Positions 1 to 8,540 of a stretch of 61,223 nucleotides of DNA are shown here, piece by piece. Origin of the DNA: Scatosoma sp045654025 (lineage in GTDB: Bacteria; Bacillota; Clostridia; Christensenellales; Borkfalkiaceae); contig JAZOMO010000046.1 in the NCBI GenBank assembly GCA_045654025.1, forward strand, positions 1 to 61,223, written 5' to 3'. The number at the start of each line of letters is the position of its first letter. Within the stretch, counting starts at the first letter, position 1. A program made the translations under genes and the position numbers. The notes under the pieces are model-generated. The model made no database searches, had not been told where the DNA came from, and saw nothing but the letters and a program-made list of their open reading frames with translations.

Positions 1-174
1 GGTGCACCAGCAAAGCCCACGGCGATTACGCTGTGGGCTTTTGCTGTGTATCGTAAAAGTAAACAGAAATCCTACGAGTTCGGGCTTGTCGCAGACAGCC
101 CTGCGCCTTGCGCGCAGTAGCTCTTACGGTGCACCAGCAAACCCCACGGCAATCACGCCGTGGGTTTTTGCTTT
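1..174. repeat. Two tandem copies of a GGTGCACC-led hairpin repeat
   Basis: A block starting GGTGCACCAGCAAA occurs at 1 and again at 128. Each copy continues into a near-perfect stem (AGCAAA-CCCACGGC against GCCGTGGG-TTTTTGCT in the second copy, about 133-174) with a 5-6 base loop and a T-rich 3' side, so each can act as an intrinsic terminator. The 85 bases between the hairpins carry no convincing gene. The first copy is cut by the window edge, so the full repeat unit may be longer. Confidence 0.6.
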
Positions 175-200
175 ACAACATAAACAAAATCAGATATACA

Positions 201-231
201 AAAGAGCAACCCCTCACCAGGGTTGCTCTTT
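201..231 (-). terminator. Hairpin terminator after the tandem-HTH gene
   Basis: AAAGAGCAACCC (201-212) pairs with GGGTTGCTCTTT (220-231) around a 7-base loop, seven bases past the stop codon at 238. The minus-strand T run is short, so termination may be partial. Confidence 0.7.
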
Positions 232-237
232 CTATAT

Positions 238-681
238 TTACAATACTCTTCCTATCAAATAATCCACCGTACAGTCAAACGCCTGCGCAAGCTTTACCAA
301 ATTATCCAAAAACGGACTATTTACCCCTTTCAACCACTTATTGAAATTATCGTAAGAAAGCCCCGTCTTTTTATGCAACGCATATTGCGACATATTATAT
401 TCTTTTAACAACGCTGAAAATCTTTCCTTGAACGCAGGAACGGCTCGAAATTTCACGTTTTCAGGCGGATAGTCAATCAAGCCCATCAAAAAGTCTGCCG
501 AGCAATCAAACGTTTCCAACAGCATTATAAAATAGGAAAACGAAGGCAGTCGTTCCCCTCTTAAATAGCGTGAAATGGTAGACGGTCCTACCCCTAGCTT
601 TCTTGCCAACTCCACCGCGATTATATCTTGTTGTATCATCAGTTCTTGCAGCCTATCAGGCAATTTCGACAAAATATTCAT
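238..681 (-). CDS. Small regulator with two tandem XRE-type HTH domains
   Basis: A 147-residue protein that is little more than two Cro/C1-type helix-turn-helix units in tandem. The first covers about residues 12-68 (ELARKLGVGPSTISRYLRG, ending SADFLMGL), the second about 85-145 (SQYALHKKTGLSYDNFNKWL, ending TVDYLIGRVL). Each ends with the D-x-L-G type helix cap common in XRE regulators. There is no extra ligand or oligomerisation domain. The start is preceded by AAAAGG. It is divergent from a 62-residue protein whose promoter lies about 55 bases upstream, so autoregulation or control of that neighbour is possible; this is inference. Confidence 0.85.
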   Translation of the reverse strand: MNILSKLPDRLQELMIQQDIIAVELARKLGVGPSTISRYLRGERLPSFSYFIMLLETFDCSADFLMGLIDYPPENVKFRAVPAFKERFSALLKEYNMSQYALHKKTGLSYDNFNKWLKGVNSPFLDNLVKLAQAFDCTVDYLIGRVL

Positions 682-733
682 AAACTAGACCTTTTTCTAC
701 AAAATATTATCTACGATGTTGGCAAAAGTTGCT

Positions 734-762
734 TGCAATTTACCAAAGGCGTGAGGTATAAT
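734..762 (+). promoter_or_regulatory. Sigma-70 promoter for the 62-aa gene
   Basis: TTGCAA at 734-739 and TATAAT at 757-762 with a 17-base spacer. The predicted transcript starts near 769, leaving a leader of about 54 bases before the ATG at 823. Confidence 0.75.
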
Positions 763-822
763 TATAGTACAGTAATAAAGCGCGCAAAAAACTGTAAAAA
801 AATAGAAAAGGACTATACTATT

Positions 823-1011
823 ATGAAAAAGAACAATCAAAGAAATGCACAACTGAAAATCACAGAAAAAGAACTTTTTGAAGAATTAAAACTCGCCGTC
901 AAAGATACTTTCACGGCAATCATTCAGCAAGAAACGGATACTTCGTTGACAATGCGTTTTGTGGACGGAAATCAATTTAGGGTATCGGTAGAACGCTTAA
1001 ATTTGGCATAA
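823..1011 (+). CDS. Hypothetical 62-aa protein
   Basis: The frame stays open further upstream, but the ATG at 823 is chosen because AAAAGGA lies about 10 bases before it and the promoter TATAAT is at 757-762. The 62-residue product starts with a basic stretch (MKKNNQRNAQ), then a helix rich in Glu and Lys (ITEKELFEELKLAVKDTF) and a short beta-type tail ending FRVSVERLNLA. No signal peptide, membrane segment or known motif is visible. It has its own promoter and a strong terminator, so it forms a single-gene unit opposite the tandem-HTH regulator. Function unknown. Confidence 0.7.
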   Translation: MKKNNQRNAQLKITEKELFEELKLAVKDTFTAIIQQETDTSLTMRFVDGNQFRVSVERLNLA

Positions 1012-1050
1012 AAATCAAACGTCACCACGGCTAACAACAAATTAAAAAAA

Positions 1051-1077
1051 CCTGCAGATAGCGCAACTATCTGCAGG
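1051..1077. terminator. Bidirectional terminator between convergent genes
   Basis: CCTGCAGATAG (1051-1061) and CTATCTGCAGG (1067-1077) form a perfect 11-bp stem with a 5-base loop, flanked by A runs on one side and T runs on the other. It serves the 62-aa gene and the TrpB-like gene. Confidence 0.85.
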
Positions 1078-1103
1078 TTTTTAATCATTCATTATACTGT
1101 TTT

Positions 1104-2477
1104 TTATACTTTCGGTAAGCCCGACAAGCCCTTGGCAATCTCTTCGTCCGTCGGTACGTAGTCGCTCATCTTGCCGTCGTGGAATTTTTCGTACGACATC
1201 ATGTCGAAATACCCCGTGCCCGTCAACCCGAAGACAATCGTCTTTTCTTCGCCCGTGCGCTTACATTCCATCGCCTCGTCCATCGCAACCTTGATCGCGT
1301 GCGCCGATTCAGGGGCAGGTAAAATCCCTTCTACCCTCGCAAACTGTTCCGCCGCCGCAAACACTTCCGTCTGCTTGACGGAGCGCGCTTCCATCAGCCC
1401 CTGGTCGTACAATTCCGACAAAGTGCTGGTCATTCCGTGATAACGCAAGCCGCCTGCGTGGCTAGCCGCCGGGATAAAGCCCGACCCCAGCGTATACATC
1501 TTCGCCATCGGACACACTCTGCCCGTGTCGCAGAAATCATATGCGTATTGCCCCCTCGTCAACGTGGGACAGGATGCAGGCTCTACCGCGATGAAACGGT
1601 ACTTCGCCTTGCCCTCAAGCTGTTCTGCCATAAACGGAGCAATCAAGCCTCCCAAGTTCGAGCCGCCCCCTGCGCAACCGATAACCATGTCCGCCTTCAC
1701 GCCGTATTTATCCAACGCCGCTTTCGTTTCCAAACCGATGACCGACTGGTGCAACAGCACTTGGTTTAACACACTACCCAGCGCGTAGCGATAGCCCTCT
1801 AAGCCACTCGCCGCCTCGACCGCCTCGGAAATCGCGCAACCAAGCGACCCGTTCGTGCCGGGGAACTCCTCTAAAATCCGTCTGCCCACCGCCGTCGTCG
1901 TGGACGGAGAGGGGGTGACGTTCGCGCCATAGGTACGCATCACTTCACGACGGAAGGGCTTTTGCTCATACGAGCATTTGACCATAAATACCTTGCAATC
2001 CAACCCAAAATACGAACACGCCATCGACAGAGCCGTGCCCCATTGACCTGCGCCCGTTTCAGTCGTGACCCCTTTCAAGCCCTGCTCTTTTGCGTAATAC
2101 GCCTGCGCAATCGCAGAATTCAGCTTATGCGAGCCGCTGGTGTTGTTGCCCTCGAACTTATAATAAATCTTCGCAGGCGTGCCCAACGCCTTCTCCAAGC
2201 AATACGCCCGAATTAACGGCGCAGGACGGTACATTTTGTAAAAATCCACAATCTCCTGCGGAATGGGAATGTACTTGTCCGTATCGTTGAGTTCCTGCCA
2301 AGCAAGCTCCTTACAGAACACTTGCGAGAGCGCCTCTTGCGTAATCGGCTGCATCGTCGCCGCATCTAAAAGCGGAGCAGGTTTTTTGTCCATAAACGCA
2401 CGAAGGTTCAGCCACGCCTTGGGCAACTCCGTTTCTTCTAAGTAAATCTTGTAGGGAATTTCCGTACCCTTTTGCAT
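1104..2477 (-). CDS. trpB: TrpB-like PLP-dependent enzyme (tryptophan synthase beta, TrpB2 type)
   Basis: A 457-residue fold-type II PLP enzyme. The TrpB2 class joins indole and serine to make tryptophan. The PLP lysine sits in NNTSGSHKLN (about Lys118) and the phosphate-binding loop is GCAGGGSN. Length and the N-terminal extension before the RPAPLIRA segment match the stand-alone TrpB2 class rather than TrpA-partnered TrpB1. The frame is open for 65 more codons upstream, but AGGAGG sits 7 bases before the ATG at 2477, which fixes the start. No trpA or other trp gene is near, and no T-box or leader peptide is visible. It may salvage indole from outside or act on another substrate. Confidence 0.88.
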   Translation of the reverse strand: MQKGTEIPYKIYLEETELPKAWLNLRAFMDKKPAPLLDAATMQPITQEALSQVFCKELAWQELNDTDKYIPIPQEIVDFYKMYRPAPLIRAYCLEKALGTPAKIYYKFEGNNTSGSHKLNSAIAQAYYAKEQGLKGVTTETGAGQWGTALSMACSYFGLDCKVFMVKCSYEQKPFRREVMRTYGANVTPSPSTTTAVGRRILEEFPGTNGSLGCAISEAVEAASGLEGYRYALGSVLNQVLLHQSVIGLETKAALDKYGVKADMVIGCAGGGSNLGGLIAPFMAEQLEGKAKYRFIAVEPASCPTLTRGQYAYDFCDTGRVCPMAKMYTLGSGFIPAASHAGGLRYHGMTSTLSELYDQGLMEARSVKQTEVFAAAEQFARVEGILPAPESAHAIKVAMDEAMECKRTGEEKTIVFGLTGTGYFDMMSYEKFHDGKMSDYVPTDEEIAKGLSGLPKV

Positions 2478-2508
2478 AGCGCAACCTCCTTTTTTATATA
2501 ATACGCTG

Positions 2509-2537
2509 ATATTATCATATTTTTCGATAAAAGTCAA
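2509..2537 (-). promoter_or_regulatory. Promoter of the trpB-like gene
   Basis: On the minus strand TTGACT (2532-2537), 17 bases, TAATAT (2509-2514). The transcript leader is about 25 bases and carries the AGGAGG site. Confidence 0.75.
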
Positions 2538-2663
2538 GGATTTAAACGGAAAAATAGATAGAATAATAACCAAAAAAAGTTTTTTAGTAGTTTGTTGGAT
2601 TTTTGCTTTGGATTGCGGTTTTTTGTCCATACTATACGCAAACGATATAGGAGCGAAAATGGT

Positions 2664-4931
2664 ATGAGACAAACCATAAACATCAATCTCGGTTGGCTAT
2701 TTATCAAAGACACCACCGACCCAAAAGCAACGGAAAACGCGGAAACCGTGGGCCTGCCCCATACTTGGAATGCCGTAGACGGTCAGGACGGCGGCAACGA
2801 TTATTTTCGTGGCAGTTGCCTCTATAAAAAGACGGTGAAAAAATCCGAACTGCCTCAGGCAGACGAATATTACCTTGAAATCCGAGGCGCAAACTCCTCG
2901 GCGGACGCCTACGTCAACGGCAAGTTGCTTGCCCACCACGACGGCGGCTATTCCACGTGGAGAGTGAACTTCACCGAAGTATTAGAAGACGAAAATGAAA
3001 TCGCTATCGTCGTAGACAACTCCCCCAACGAAACGGTCTATCCGCAGTTTGCAGACTTCACCTTCTACGGCGGCTTGTACCGTGACGTGAATATCATCGC
3101 GGTGGCTAAAACGCATTTTGACCTTGATTATTTCGGTGGCAACGGTATCGCCGTCACCCCCGTCGTTGACGGCAAAAATGCAAAAGTTGACGTAGAGGTT
3201 TGGGTAAAGGATTTGGGCGAGCAGGATGAAATCGTCTACACCGTCTGCGAAAAGAACGGCGACGAGATCGCTAAAATCACCACAAAGGATACAAAAGTAT
3301 CCTTCCGCATTGAAAACGTTCACCTTTGGCACGGCAGAAAAGACCCCTATCTCTACCTTGCAAAAGCGGAAATTATCCGCGACGGCAAAGTCCTTGACAA
3401 CGTATCCGCGCGCTTTGGTTGCAGAAGCTTCGTCATCGACCCCGACAACGGCTTTATTCTCAACGGCGAGGAATACCCCCTGCGCGGTGTTTCCAGACAC
3501 CAAGACCGCTGGGGCATCGGCAACGCGTTATTGCCTGAACACCACAAAGAGGATATGGACTTCATTATGGAGATCGGCGCAACGACCGTCCGTTTGGCGC
3601 ACTACCAGCACGACCAGTACTTCTACGACCTCTGCGACGAGGTAGGCATGGTCGTATGGGCGGAAATCCCCTATATCTCCAAGCACCTTCCCGGCGGCAG
3701 AGCCAACGCTATCTCGCAGATGAAGGAGCTGATTGCCCAAAACTATAACCACCCGTCCATCGTCGTATGGGGGCTCTCAAATGAAATCACGATGAACGGC
3801 GAGGGCGACCCAGACCTCATTTCCAACCACGAAGAACTGAACGCCTTAGCGCACGAAATGGACAAGACTCGTCTGACGACGATTGCGTGCGTTTCCATGT
3901 GCAGTATGGATGCGAAATATCTGCAAATTCCCGACGTTGTTTCGTACAACCACTACTTTGGCTGGTACGGCGGCAACACTTCGATGAACGGGCCTTGGTT
4001 CGACGAATTCCACGCCAAGCACCCCACTATCCCCATCGGCTGCAGTGAATACGGTTGCGAAGCCTTAAACTGGCATACCTCCTCCCCACGTCAAGGCGAC
4101 TACACCGAGGAATACCAAGCGTATTACCACGAGGAGCTGATAAAACAGCTCTTCACACGCAAATATCTGTGGGCAACCCACGTATGGAACATGTTTGACT
4201 TCGGCGCAGACGCGCGTGCGGAGGGCGGTGAAAACGGTCAGAACCACAAGGGCCTCATGACCTTCGACCGCAAGTATAAAAAAGATTCCTTCTACGCCTA
4301 CAAGGCGTGGCTCTCGGACGAGCCCTTCGTGCACCTTTGTGGCAAACGGTATATTGACCGTGTCGAGGACGTGACGAAAGTCACCGTCTATTCCAACCAG
4401 CCCGAAGTGGAACTGTTCGTCAACGGACAGTCGCTGGGCAAAAAGACGGCAGAGGATCACTTCTTCTACTTTGACGTACCCAACGTCGGCGAAAGCGTGC
4501 TTGTAGCAAAAGCAGGCGAGCTGACGGACGAGGGTATGATCCGCAAAGTGGACGAAATGAATCCCGACTATCTCTTAAAGGAAAAAGGCGCAGTCCTCAA
4601 CTGGTTCGACGTAGAAATGCCTGCAGGCAGATATTCCCTCAACGACACCTTCGAGGATATCTTAAAGACCTTCCGTGGCAAGCTGTGGGCGCTTGGTCTT
4701 GGCTTGATGGTCAAGAAGAAAATGGATGCGAAGAAGAGGGACGGCAAAAGCTCTGCGCCCGACCTCGGCGGTAAGATGGATATGAAGGGGCTGGTGAAGA
4801 TGCTGGGTGGATTTACCGTACTGCGCATGACCTCGATGGTTTCCATGCTCGATATCTCTATCACCAAGGAAGAACTGTTGAAAATGAACAAAAAACTGAA
4901 CAAAATCCGCAAGCCGAAAGAGGTAAAATAA
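2664..4931 (+). CDS. Glycoside hydrolase family 2 (beta-galactosidase type)
   Basis: A 755-residue GH2 enzyme that would release beta-linked galactose, glucuronic acid or mannose; the specificity cannot be read from sequence. Domain order is sugar-binding jelly roll (about 1-150), Ig-like sandwich (150-255), TIM barrel (260-560), Ig-like domain (about 570-640) and an unusual C-terminal tail. The acid/base is Glu374 in WGLSNE and the nucleophile is Glu462 in GCSEYG. The last about 100 residues are Lys- and Met-rich with hydrophobic helices (LWALGLGLMVKKKM) and are not part of the normal family. There is no signal peptide, so it acts inside the cell. The ATG at 2664 follows TAGGAG; an earlier ATG at 2659 stops at once. 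Confidence 0.88.
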   Translation: MRQTININLGWLFIKDTTDPKATENAETVGLPHTWNAVDGQDGGNDYFRGSCLYKKTVKKSELPQADEYYLEIRGANSSADAYVNGKLLAHHDGGYSTWRVNFTEVLEDENEIAIVVDNSPNETVYPQFADFTFYGGLYRDVNIIAVAKTHFDLDYFGGNGIAVTPVVDGKNAKVDVEVWVKDLGEQDEIVYTVCEKNGDEIAKITTKDTKVSFRIENVHLWHGRKDPYLYLAKAEIIRDGKVLDNVSARFGCRSFVIDPDNGFILNGEEYPLRGVSRHQDRWGIGNALLPEHHKEDMDFIMEIGATTVRLAHYQHDQYFYDLCDEVGMVVWAEIPYISKHLPGGRANAISQMKELIAQNYNHPSIVVWGLSNEITMNGEGDPDLISNHEELNALAHEMDKTRLTTIACVSMCSMDAKYLQIPDVVSYNHYFGWYGGNTSMNGPWFDEFHAKHPTIPIGCSEYGCEALNWHTSSPRQGDYTEEYQAYYHEELIKQLFTRKYLWATHVWNMFDFGADARAEGGENGQNHKGLMTFDRKYKKDSFYAYKAWLSDEPFVHLCGKRYIDRVEDVTKVTVYSNQPEVELFVNGQSLGKKTAEDHFFYFDVPNVGESVLVAKAGELTDEGMIRKVDEMNPDYLLKEKGAVLNWFDVEMPAGRYSLNDTFEDILKTFRGKLWALGLGLMVKKKMDAKKRDGKSSAPDLGGKMDMKGLVKMLGGFTVLRMTSMVSMLDISITKEELLKMNKKLNKIRKPKEVK

Positions 4932-4949
4932 TCCGTAAACAAAGACATG

Positions 4950-4984
4950 GGTGGCTGAAAGCACGCTTTCAGCCACCTTTTTTG
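4950..4984 (+). terminator. Terminator of the first GH2 gene
   Basis: GGTGGCTGAAAG (4950-4961) pairs perfectly with CTTTCAGCCACC (4966-4977), followed by a T7 run. The structured repeat begins only about 13 bases later. Confidence 0.9.
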
Positions 4985-4996
4985 CTTTTTTAGGCG

Positions 4997-5274
4997 TAGC
5001 CGTTTCAAACCAAATTGAACCAGGTTTTGACGGCGGAAAATCCCCAAAATGTGCAGGATTTCCGCTTGCAATACGGACGGTATTCCTTCACGAAAATCCT
5101 TTCATTTAAGGTCTTTTATGCTCGTGAAAACTGCGTAGCACCTTAAAATAGGGATTTTGTGATGGAGTTGGGCGGTGGCGACCGCCGCCGTATCGACATA
5201 CTGCAAGGGCGCAAACGCCCTAAGGCGCAAAAAATAACATTTTAAGGCTGATTTAATTTGATTTGAAACGGCTA
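4997..5274 (-). repeat. Structured intergenic repeat, copy 1 (278 bp, distinct arms)
   Basis: Compared as its reverse complement, the inner about 225 bases match the repeat at 25348-25628 nearly throughout (shared blocks include GCCCTTGCAGTATG, CGGCGGTCGCCACCGCC, TACGCAGTTTTCACGAGC and GGAATACCGTCCGTATTGCA). The outer 26-28 bases do not match that copy: here they are TAGCCGTTTCAAA-type arms, and they pair with each other across the element. It lies between the GH2 terminator and the promoter of the acyltransferase gene and codes for nothing. Inner hairpins include GGCGGTGGCGACCGCCGCC. Confidence 0.85.
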
Positions 5275-5278
5275 GGGC

Positions 5279-5307
5279 TTGCTCTTTTTTGCATTTCGTG
5301 CTATAAT
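5279..5307 (+). promoter_or_regulatory. Promoter of the first acyltransferase gene
   Basis: TTGCTC at 5279-5284, 17 bases, TATAAT at 5302-5307. The -35 begins five bases after the end of the structured repeat, so the element is directly upstream of the promoter. Confidence 0.75.
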
Positions 5308-5331
5308 AGACGAAATTGGAGGTATACCGCT

Positions 5332-6612
5332 ATGGCAAAAGAAAAGCAAACGATTGCGCAGAAATTAAAAAATAGAAAAATCAAGCGTCCCCCTGCCTTT
5401 ATCTATCGGATTTTGGGCGGCGTATGGAGAATGCTCTTCCAGAAAAAATACGGTGTAGAATACGAATACCTCGCAGACCCTCGCAAGGACAAAGGCCCTC
5501 ACATCGTGGTCAGCAACCACACCTCGCGCGCGGACTATATTTTTACGGGCTTGCCCCTGTTGCCCGGCGCGTACAATTTCGTAGCAGGCCACAACGAATT
5601 TTACCGTTCGCACCTCGCCGGCGTATTTAGCCTCTTGCAGGTCATTCCTAAAAAGAACTTTACCCCCGACCTCTACACGATTAAAGCGGTCAGCCGTGTC
5701 TTAAACGCGGGCGGCAAAATCGTCATCTATCCCGAGGGGATGAACTCTATTTCGGGCGCAAACCAACCGGTTGCCATCGGTACGGGCAAGTTCTTAAAGC
5801 ACTTTGGCATTAACGTCTACTACACAAAAATCCGTGGCGGCTACCTCACCTGCCCCAAGTACAATCTAACCGATCGATACGGCAAAGTCAAGGTGACCAT
5901 CGGGCTGATGTTTACGCCCGAGGAGCTGAAAACCCTCTCCCCTGAGGAGATTGAGGCTCGCCTCAACGAACACCTCTACCACGACGACTATGAATGGAAC
6001 TTACAGGAAAAAATTGCCTACAAGAACGACGGCAAGTTAGCAGAGGACTTGGAAACCCTGCTGTACTATTGCCCGAAATGCGGCAAGGAACATACGATGA
6101 AAGGGGAAGGCATGCGCTTTTACTGCACGGAATGTGGCAACGGCGCTACCCTTGACGACACCTACGCGATGACGCCGTTTGATGAAAGCTGTGTCATCCC
6201 CAAAACGCAGACGGCGTGGTTTGCTCTGCAAAGAGAGCGCGCAAGAGAGGCGGTAAAAGACCCCGACTTTGTCTTAACGGAAGAGGTCGAGCTCGGCAAC
6301 CTGCCGCAGTACGAAATGCTGAAGAACGAAAAGACCAGCAATATCGTCGGCAAGGGCGTGATTACCTTAAACCACAAGGGCTTTACCTATGAGGGCACGA
6401 GAAACGGTCAGCCGTTCACCTTCCACCTCTCTCCCGCCGAAGCCCCCACCTACGGCATGTGCACGGACGTTTCCCGTTTCTATACCTTCTACAAGGGCGA
6501 ATTTATGGAATTCTTCCCCAAGCACTCCACCGTCGAAAAGTGGTTTTTACACACGGAAGAAATGCACCGCTACCACGGCGGCAAATGGCAGGACTTTTCC
6601 AAAAAAGATTAA
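5332..6612 (+). CDS. PlsC-type acyltransferase with C-terminal zinc ribbon
   Basis: A 426-residue protein. The first about 230 residues form a lysophosphatidate-type acyltransferase, which moves an acyl chain to a glycerophosphate or related acceptor at the membrane: the H-x4-D catalytic motif is in SNHTSRAD and the acceptor motif is YPEGMNS. Behind it lies a zinc ribbon (CPKC and CTEC, about residues 246-270) and then a beta-rich domain of about 110 residues ending in a helix. Ordinary PlsC proteins stop after about 240 residues. The start follows GGAGGT and lies just after the promoter. A paralogue with the same three parts is at 20937-22202. Substrate unknown. Confidence 0.85.
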   Translation: MAKEKQTIAQKLKNRKIKRPPAFIYRILGGVWRMLFQKKYGVEYEYLADPRKDKGPHIVVSNHTSRADYIFTGLPLLPGAYNFVAGHNEFYRSHLAGVFSLLQVIPKKNFTPDLYTIKAVSRVLNAGGKIVIYPEGMNSISGANQPVAIGTGKFLKHFGINVYYTKIRGGYLTCPKYNLTDRYGKVKVTIGLMFTPEELKTLSPEEIEARLNEHLYHDDYEWNLQEKIAYKNDGKLAEDLETLLYYCPKCGKEHTMKGEGMRFYCTECGNGATLDDTYAMTPFDESCVIPKTQTAWFALQRERAREAVKDPDFVLTEEVELGNLPQYEMLKNEKTSNIVGKGVITLNHKGFTYEGTRNGQPFTFHLSPAEAPTYGMCTDVSRFYTFYKGEFMEFFPKHSTVEKWFLHTEEMHRYHGGKWQDFSKKD

Positions 6613-6622
6613 ACGAATACAT

Positions 6623-6652
6623 AAAAAAGGCGACTGAACAGTCGCCTTTTTT
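6623..6652. terminator. Bidirectional terminator
   Basis: AAAAAAGGCGACTG pairs with CAGTCGCCTTTTTT around a 2-base spacer (6623-6652), serving the acyltransferase and the convergent isomerase/kinase gene. Confidence 0.85.
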
Positions 6653-6674
6653 GTTATCAATCATTCGTATGTAT

Positions 6675-8540
6675 TTATACCGCACCGTCCATCAGCAACG
6701 CCGCCGCACCCAAGATACCTGCGCTGTTACCAAGCTCTGCAATCAGGATTTTTACCTGCGGTCCTTTCGCGCCTGCAAACAGCTCCTTATCCAAAATCGC
6801 CTGCAAGGGTAACACGAGGTTGTCCCCCTCGGCGCATATACCGCCGCCAAGCAAAACGACCTCAGGACGGAAGATGTTTGCGTAGTTGACGATACCGCAT
6901 GCCAAAGCTCGGATATACCCGTCCACCACCTCTTTCGCGTAAACGTCCACATTACGATATTCAAAGGCGGTCTTGCCCGACACCTCGTCCAAAGCCCCGA
7001 TTTCCCACATCTTGCTTTCGGGGTGGAGTACCATCGCGCGCTTGGTATCACGGATGAGCGCCGTCGCCGAAGCATACGCCTCCAAGCAGCCCTTGCGTCC
7101 GCAGGTACATTGTTCGCCGCCCATATGGATTACGGCATGCCCAAGCTCTGCCCCCGCCGAACGGTTGCCCTCTACCAGCTTACCGTCTACGACAATACCG
7201 CCGCCAACCCCCGTGCCGAGGGTCAACAAAATGGCGTTGTCGTACGCTCTCGCCGCGCCGAATTTAACTTCGCCCAGCGCCGCTACGTTCGCATCGTTGG
7301 CAATTTTTACAGGCAAGCCCGTCAATGCTTCCACCGTTTTACCGATGTCAAAATCTTCCCAGCCGAGGTTGTTGGAATAGATAACGTTGCCCGCCTTCGA
7401 ATCAATCATTCCAGGCACGCCCATGCCGATACCGACGACGTCCCCCGCCACCAAGCCAACCGCCAAGAGCAGGCTCTCCGTCAAAGCGGCAATATTTTTC
7501 GCAACGCGCTCTGCGCCGCCGTCGCTCTCCGTAGGCACTTTGGTTTGGTAGACGATGTTACCCAAATCATCGACGATACCACCCTTGATGAACGTACCGC
7601 CAAGGTCGATACCCACGTAATATTTACGGATTTCCACCACAATCAGGGTACCATGTCCGCAAACATCAACATTTTCCGTGCCTGCAGGCAGGAAAAAGCT
7701 ATCCCCTTGCGCAAAGCTTTCGTCCCCGATTTTTCCCTCGCCCTCCAAAACGGTGACGCACTTAAACGAGCCCTCGTCCATCGGCAGAGAAAGCGCGCCG
7801 TCCAAGCAAACCTTGGTCGTGGTGAAATACTTGCTTGCGCCAAGCAACTCCCCAAACGAACGGTTGATACCCAAAGGCTTGCTCTCGTATTTTTCAAGGT
7901 TGGAAACCTTTAACGCCTTTTCGACGTGCAGTTCTCTCTCGTTGCCGTTTTTATCCTTTCTGCCGTAGTCGTACACACGATAGGTCAGGTTGCTGTTTTG
8001 CTGAATCTCGCAGATTAAACACCCTGCGCCGATGGCGTGAATCGTGCCCGAGGGGATAAAATAGCAATCCCCCGGCTTGACGGCAAAGAAGTTCAACCTC
8101 TCCGTCAAGGTGTTGGTGGCGATTGCCGCCTCCAACTCCGCTTTCGTCAACGGCTGGCGAAGCCCTACGTACAGACCCGCGCCTTCCTCTGCCTCTACGA
8201 CGTACCACATTTCCGTCTTGCCGTAGCTGTTTTCGTATTCCAAGGCGTAATCGTCCGAAGGATGCACCTGCACGGACAAATCCTGCTTTGCGTCAATGAA
8301 TTTTATGAGGGTCGGGAAGAAGGGAAAGTCCTTGCAATTTTCGCCAAGCTCCTTTTCCGTCACCACTTCGGCAAGCGTTCTGCCGTCCAAAAGCTTCGTC
8401 GGCCCATCCTTATGAAAGGACAGTTCCCAGCTTTCCGCCACTGGGTCTTTGTCCGTCTTTTTGCCGTATTTTTCACGCAGGGCAACACCGCCCCAAAGAT
8501 TGTCCTTACATTCGGGATACAAACGCACTACTTGTTTCAT
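6675..8540 (-). CDS. Fused mannose-6-phosphate isomerase and ROK sugar kinase
   Basis: A 621-residue two-domain protein. Residues 1-304 are a type I phosphomannose isomerase (mannose-6-P to fructose-6-P): zinc ligands Gln91 and His93 in SVQVHPSD, Glu110 in KTEMW, His168 in SGTIHAIG. Residues 307-621 are a ROK kinase of the glucokinase type: DLGGTFIKGG, NDANVAALGE, GTGVGGGI and the zinc motif CTCGRKGCLEAY. The junction VVEIRKYYVGIDLGG has no Met and no ribosome site, so the fusion seems genuine. It would phosphorylate hexose and isomerise mannose-6-P in one protein. Its ATG overlaps the stop of the SGNH gene (TAATG), so the two are translationally coupled. Confidence 0.9.
   Translation of the reverse strand: MKQVVRLYPECKDNLWGGVALREKYGKKTDKDPVAESWELSFHKDGPTKLLDGRTLAEVVTEKELGENCKDFPFFPTLIKFIDAKQDLSVQVHPSDDYALEYENSYGKTEMWYVVEAEEGAGLYVGLRQPLTKAELEAAIATNTLTERLNFFAVKPGDCYFIPSGTIHAIGAGCLICEIQQNSNLTYRVYDYGRKDKNGNERELHVEKALKVSNLEKYESKPLGINRSFGELLGASKYFTTTKVCLDGALSLPMDEGSFKCVTVLEGEGKIGDESFAQGDSFFLPAGTENVDVCGHGTLIVVEIRKYYVGIDLGGTFIKGGIVDDLGNIVYQTKVPTESDGGAERVAKNIAALTESLLLAVGLVAGDVVGIGMGVPGMIDSKAGNVIYSNNLGWEDFDIGKTVEALTGLPVKIANDANVAALGEVKFGAARAYDNAILLTLGTGVGGGIVVDGKLVEGNRSAGAELGHAVIHMGGEQCTCGRKGCLEAYASATALIRDTKRAMVLHPESKMWEIGALDEVSGKTAFEYRNVDVYAKEVVDGYIRALACGIVNYANIFRPEVVLLGGGICAEGDNLVLPLQAILDKELFAGAKGPQVKILIAELGNSAGILGAAALLMDGAV

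Noticed and set aside
2..262. Open frame of 86 codons at the left edge
   Set aside because: It runs through both hairpin repeats and a terminator, has no ribosome site and has biased, low-information sequence.
1104..2477. Tryptophan-responsive T-box or leader peptide before trpB
   Set aside because: The predicted leader is only about 25 bases.
2478..2672. 65-codon upstream extension of the TrpB-like gene
   Set aside because: It passes the promoter, and AGGAGG stands directly before the ATG at 2477.
7023..7913. 296-codon open frame on the plus strand
   Set aside because: It is fully antisense to the isomerase/kinase gene, which has all family motifs; long antisense frames arise from GC-biased third codon positions.
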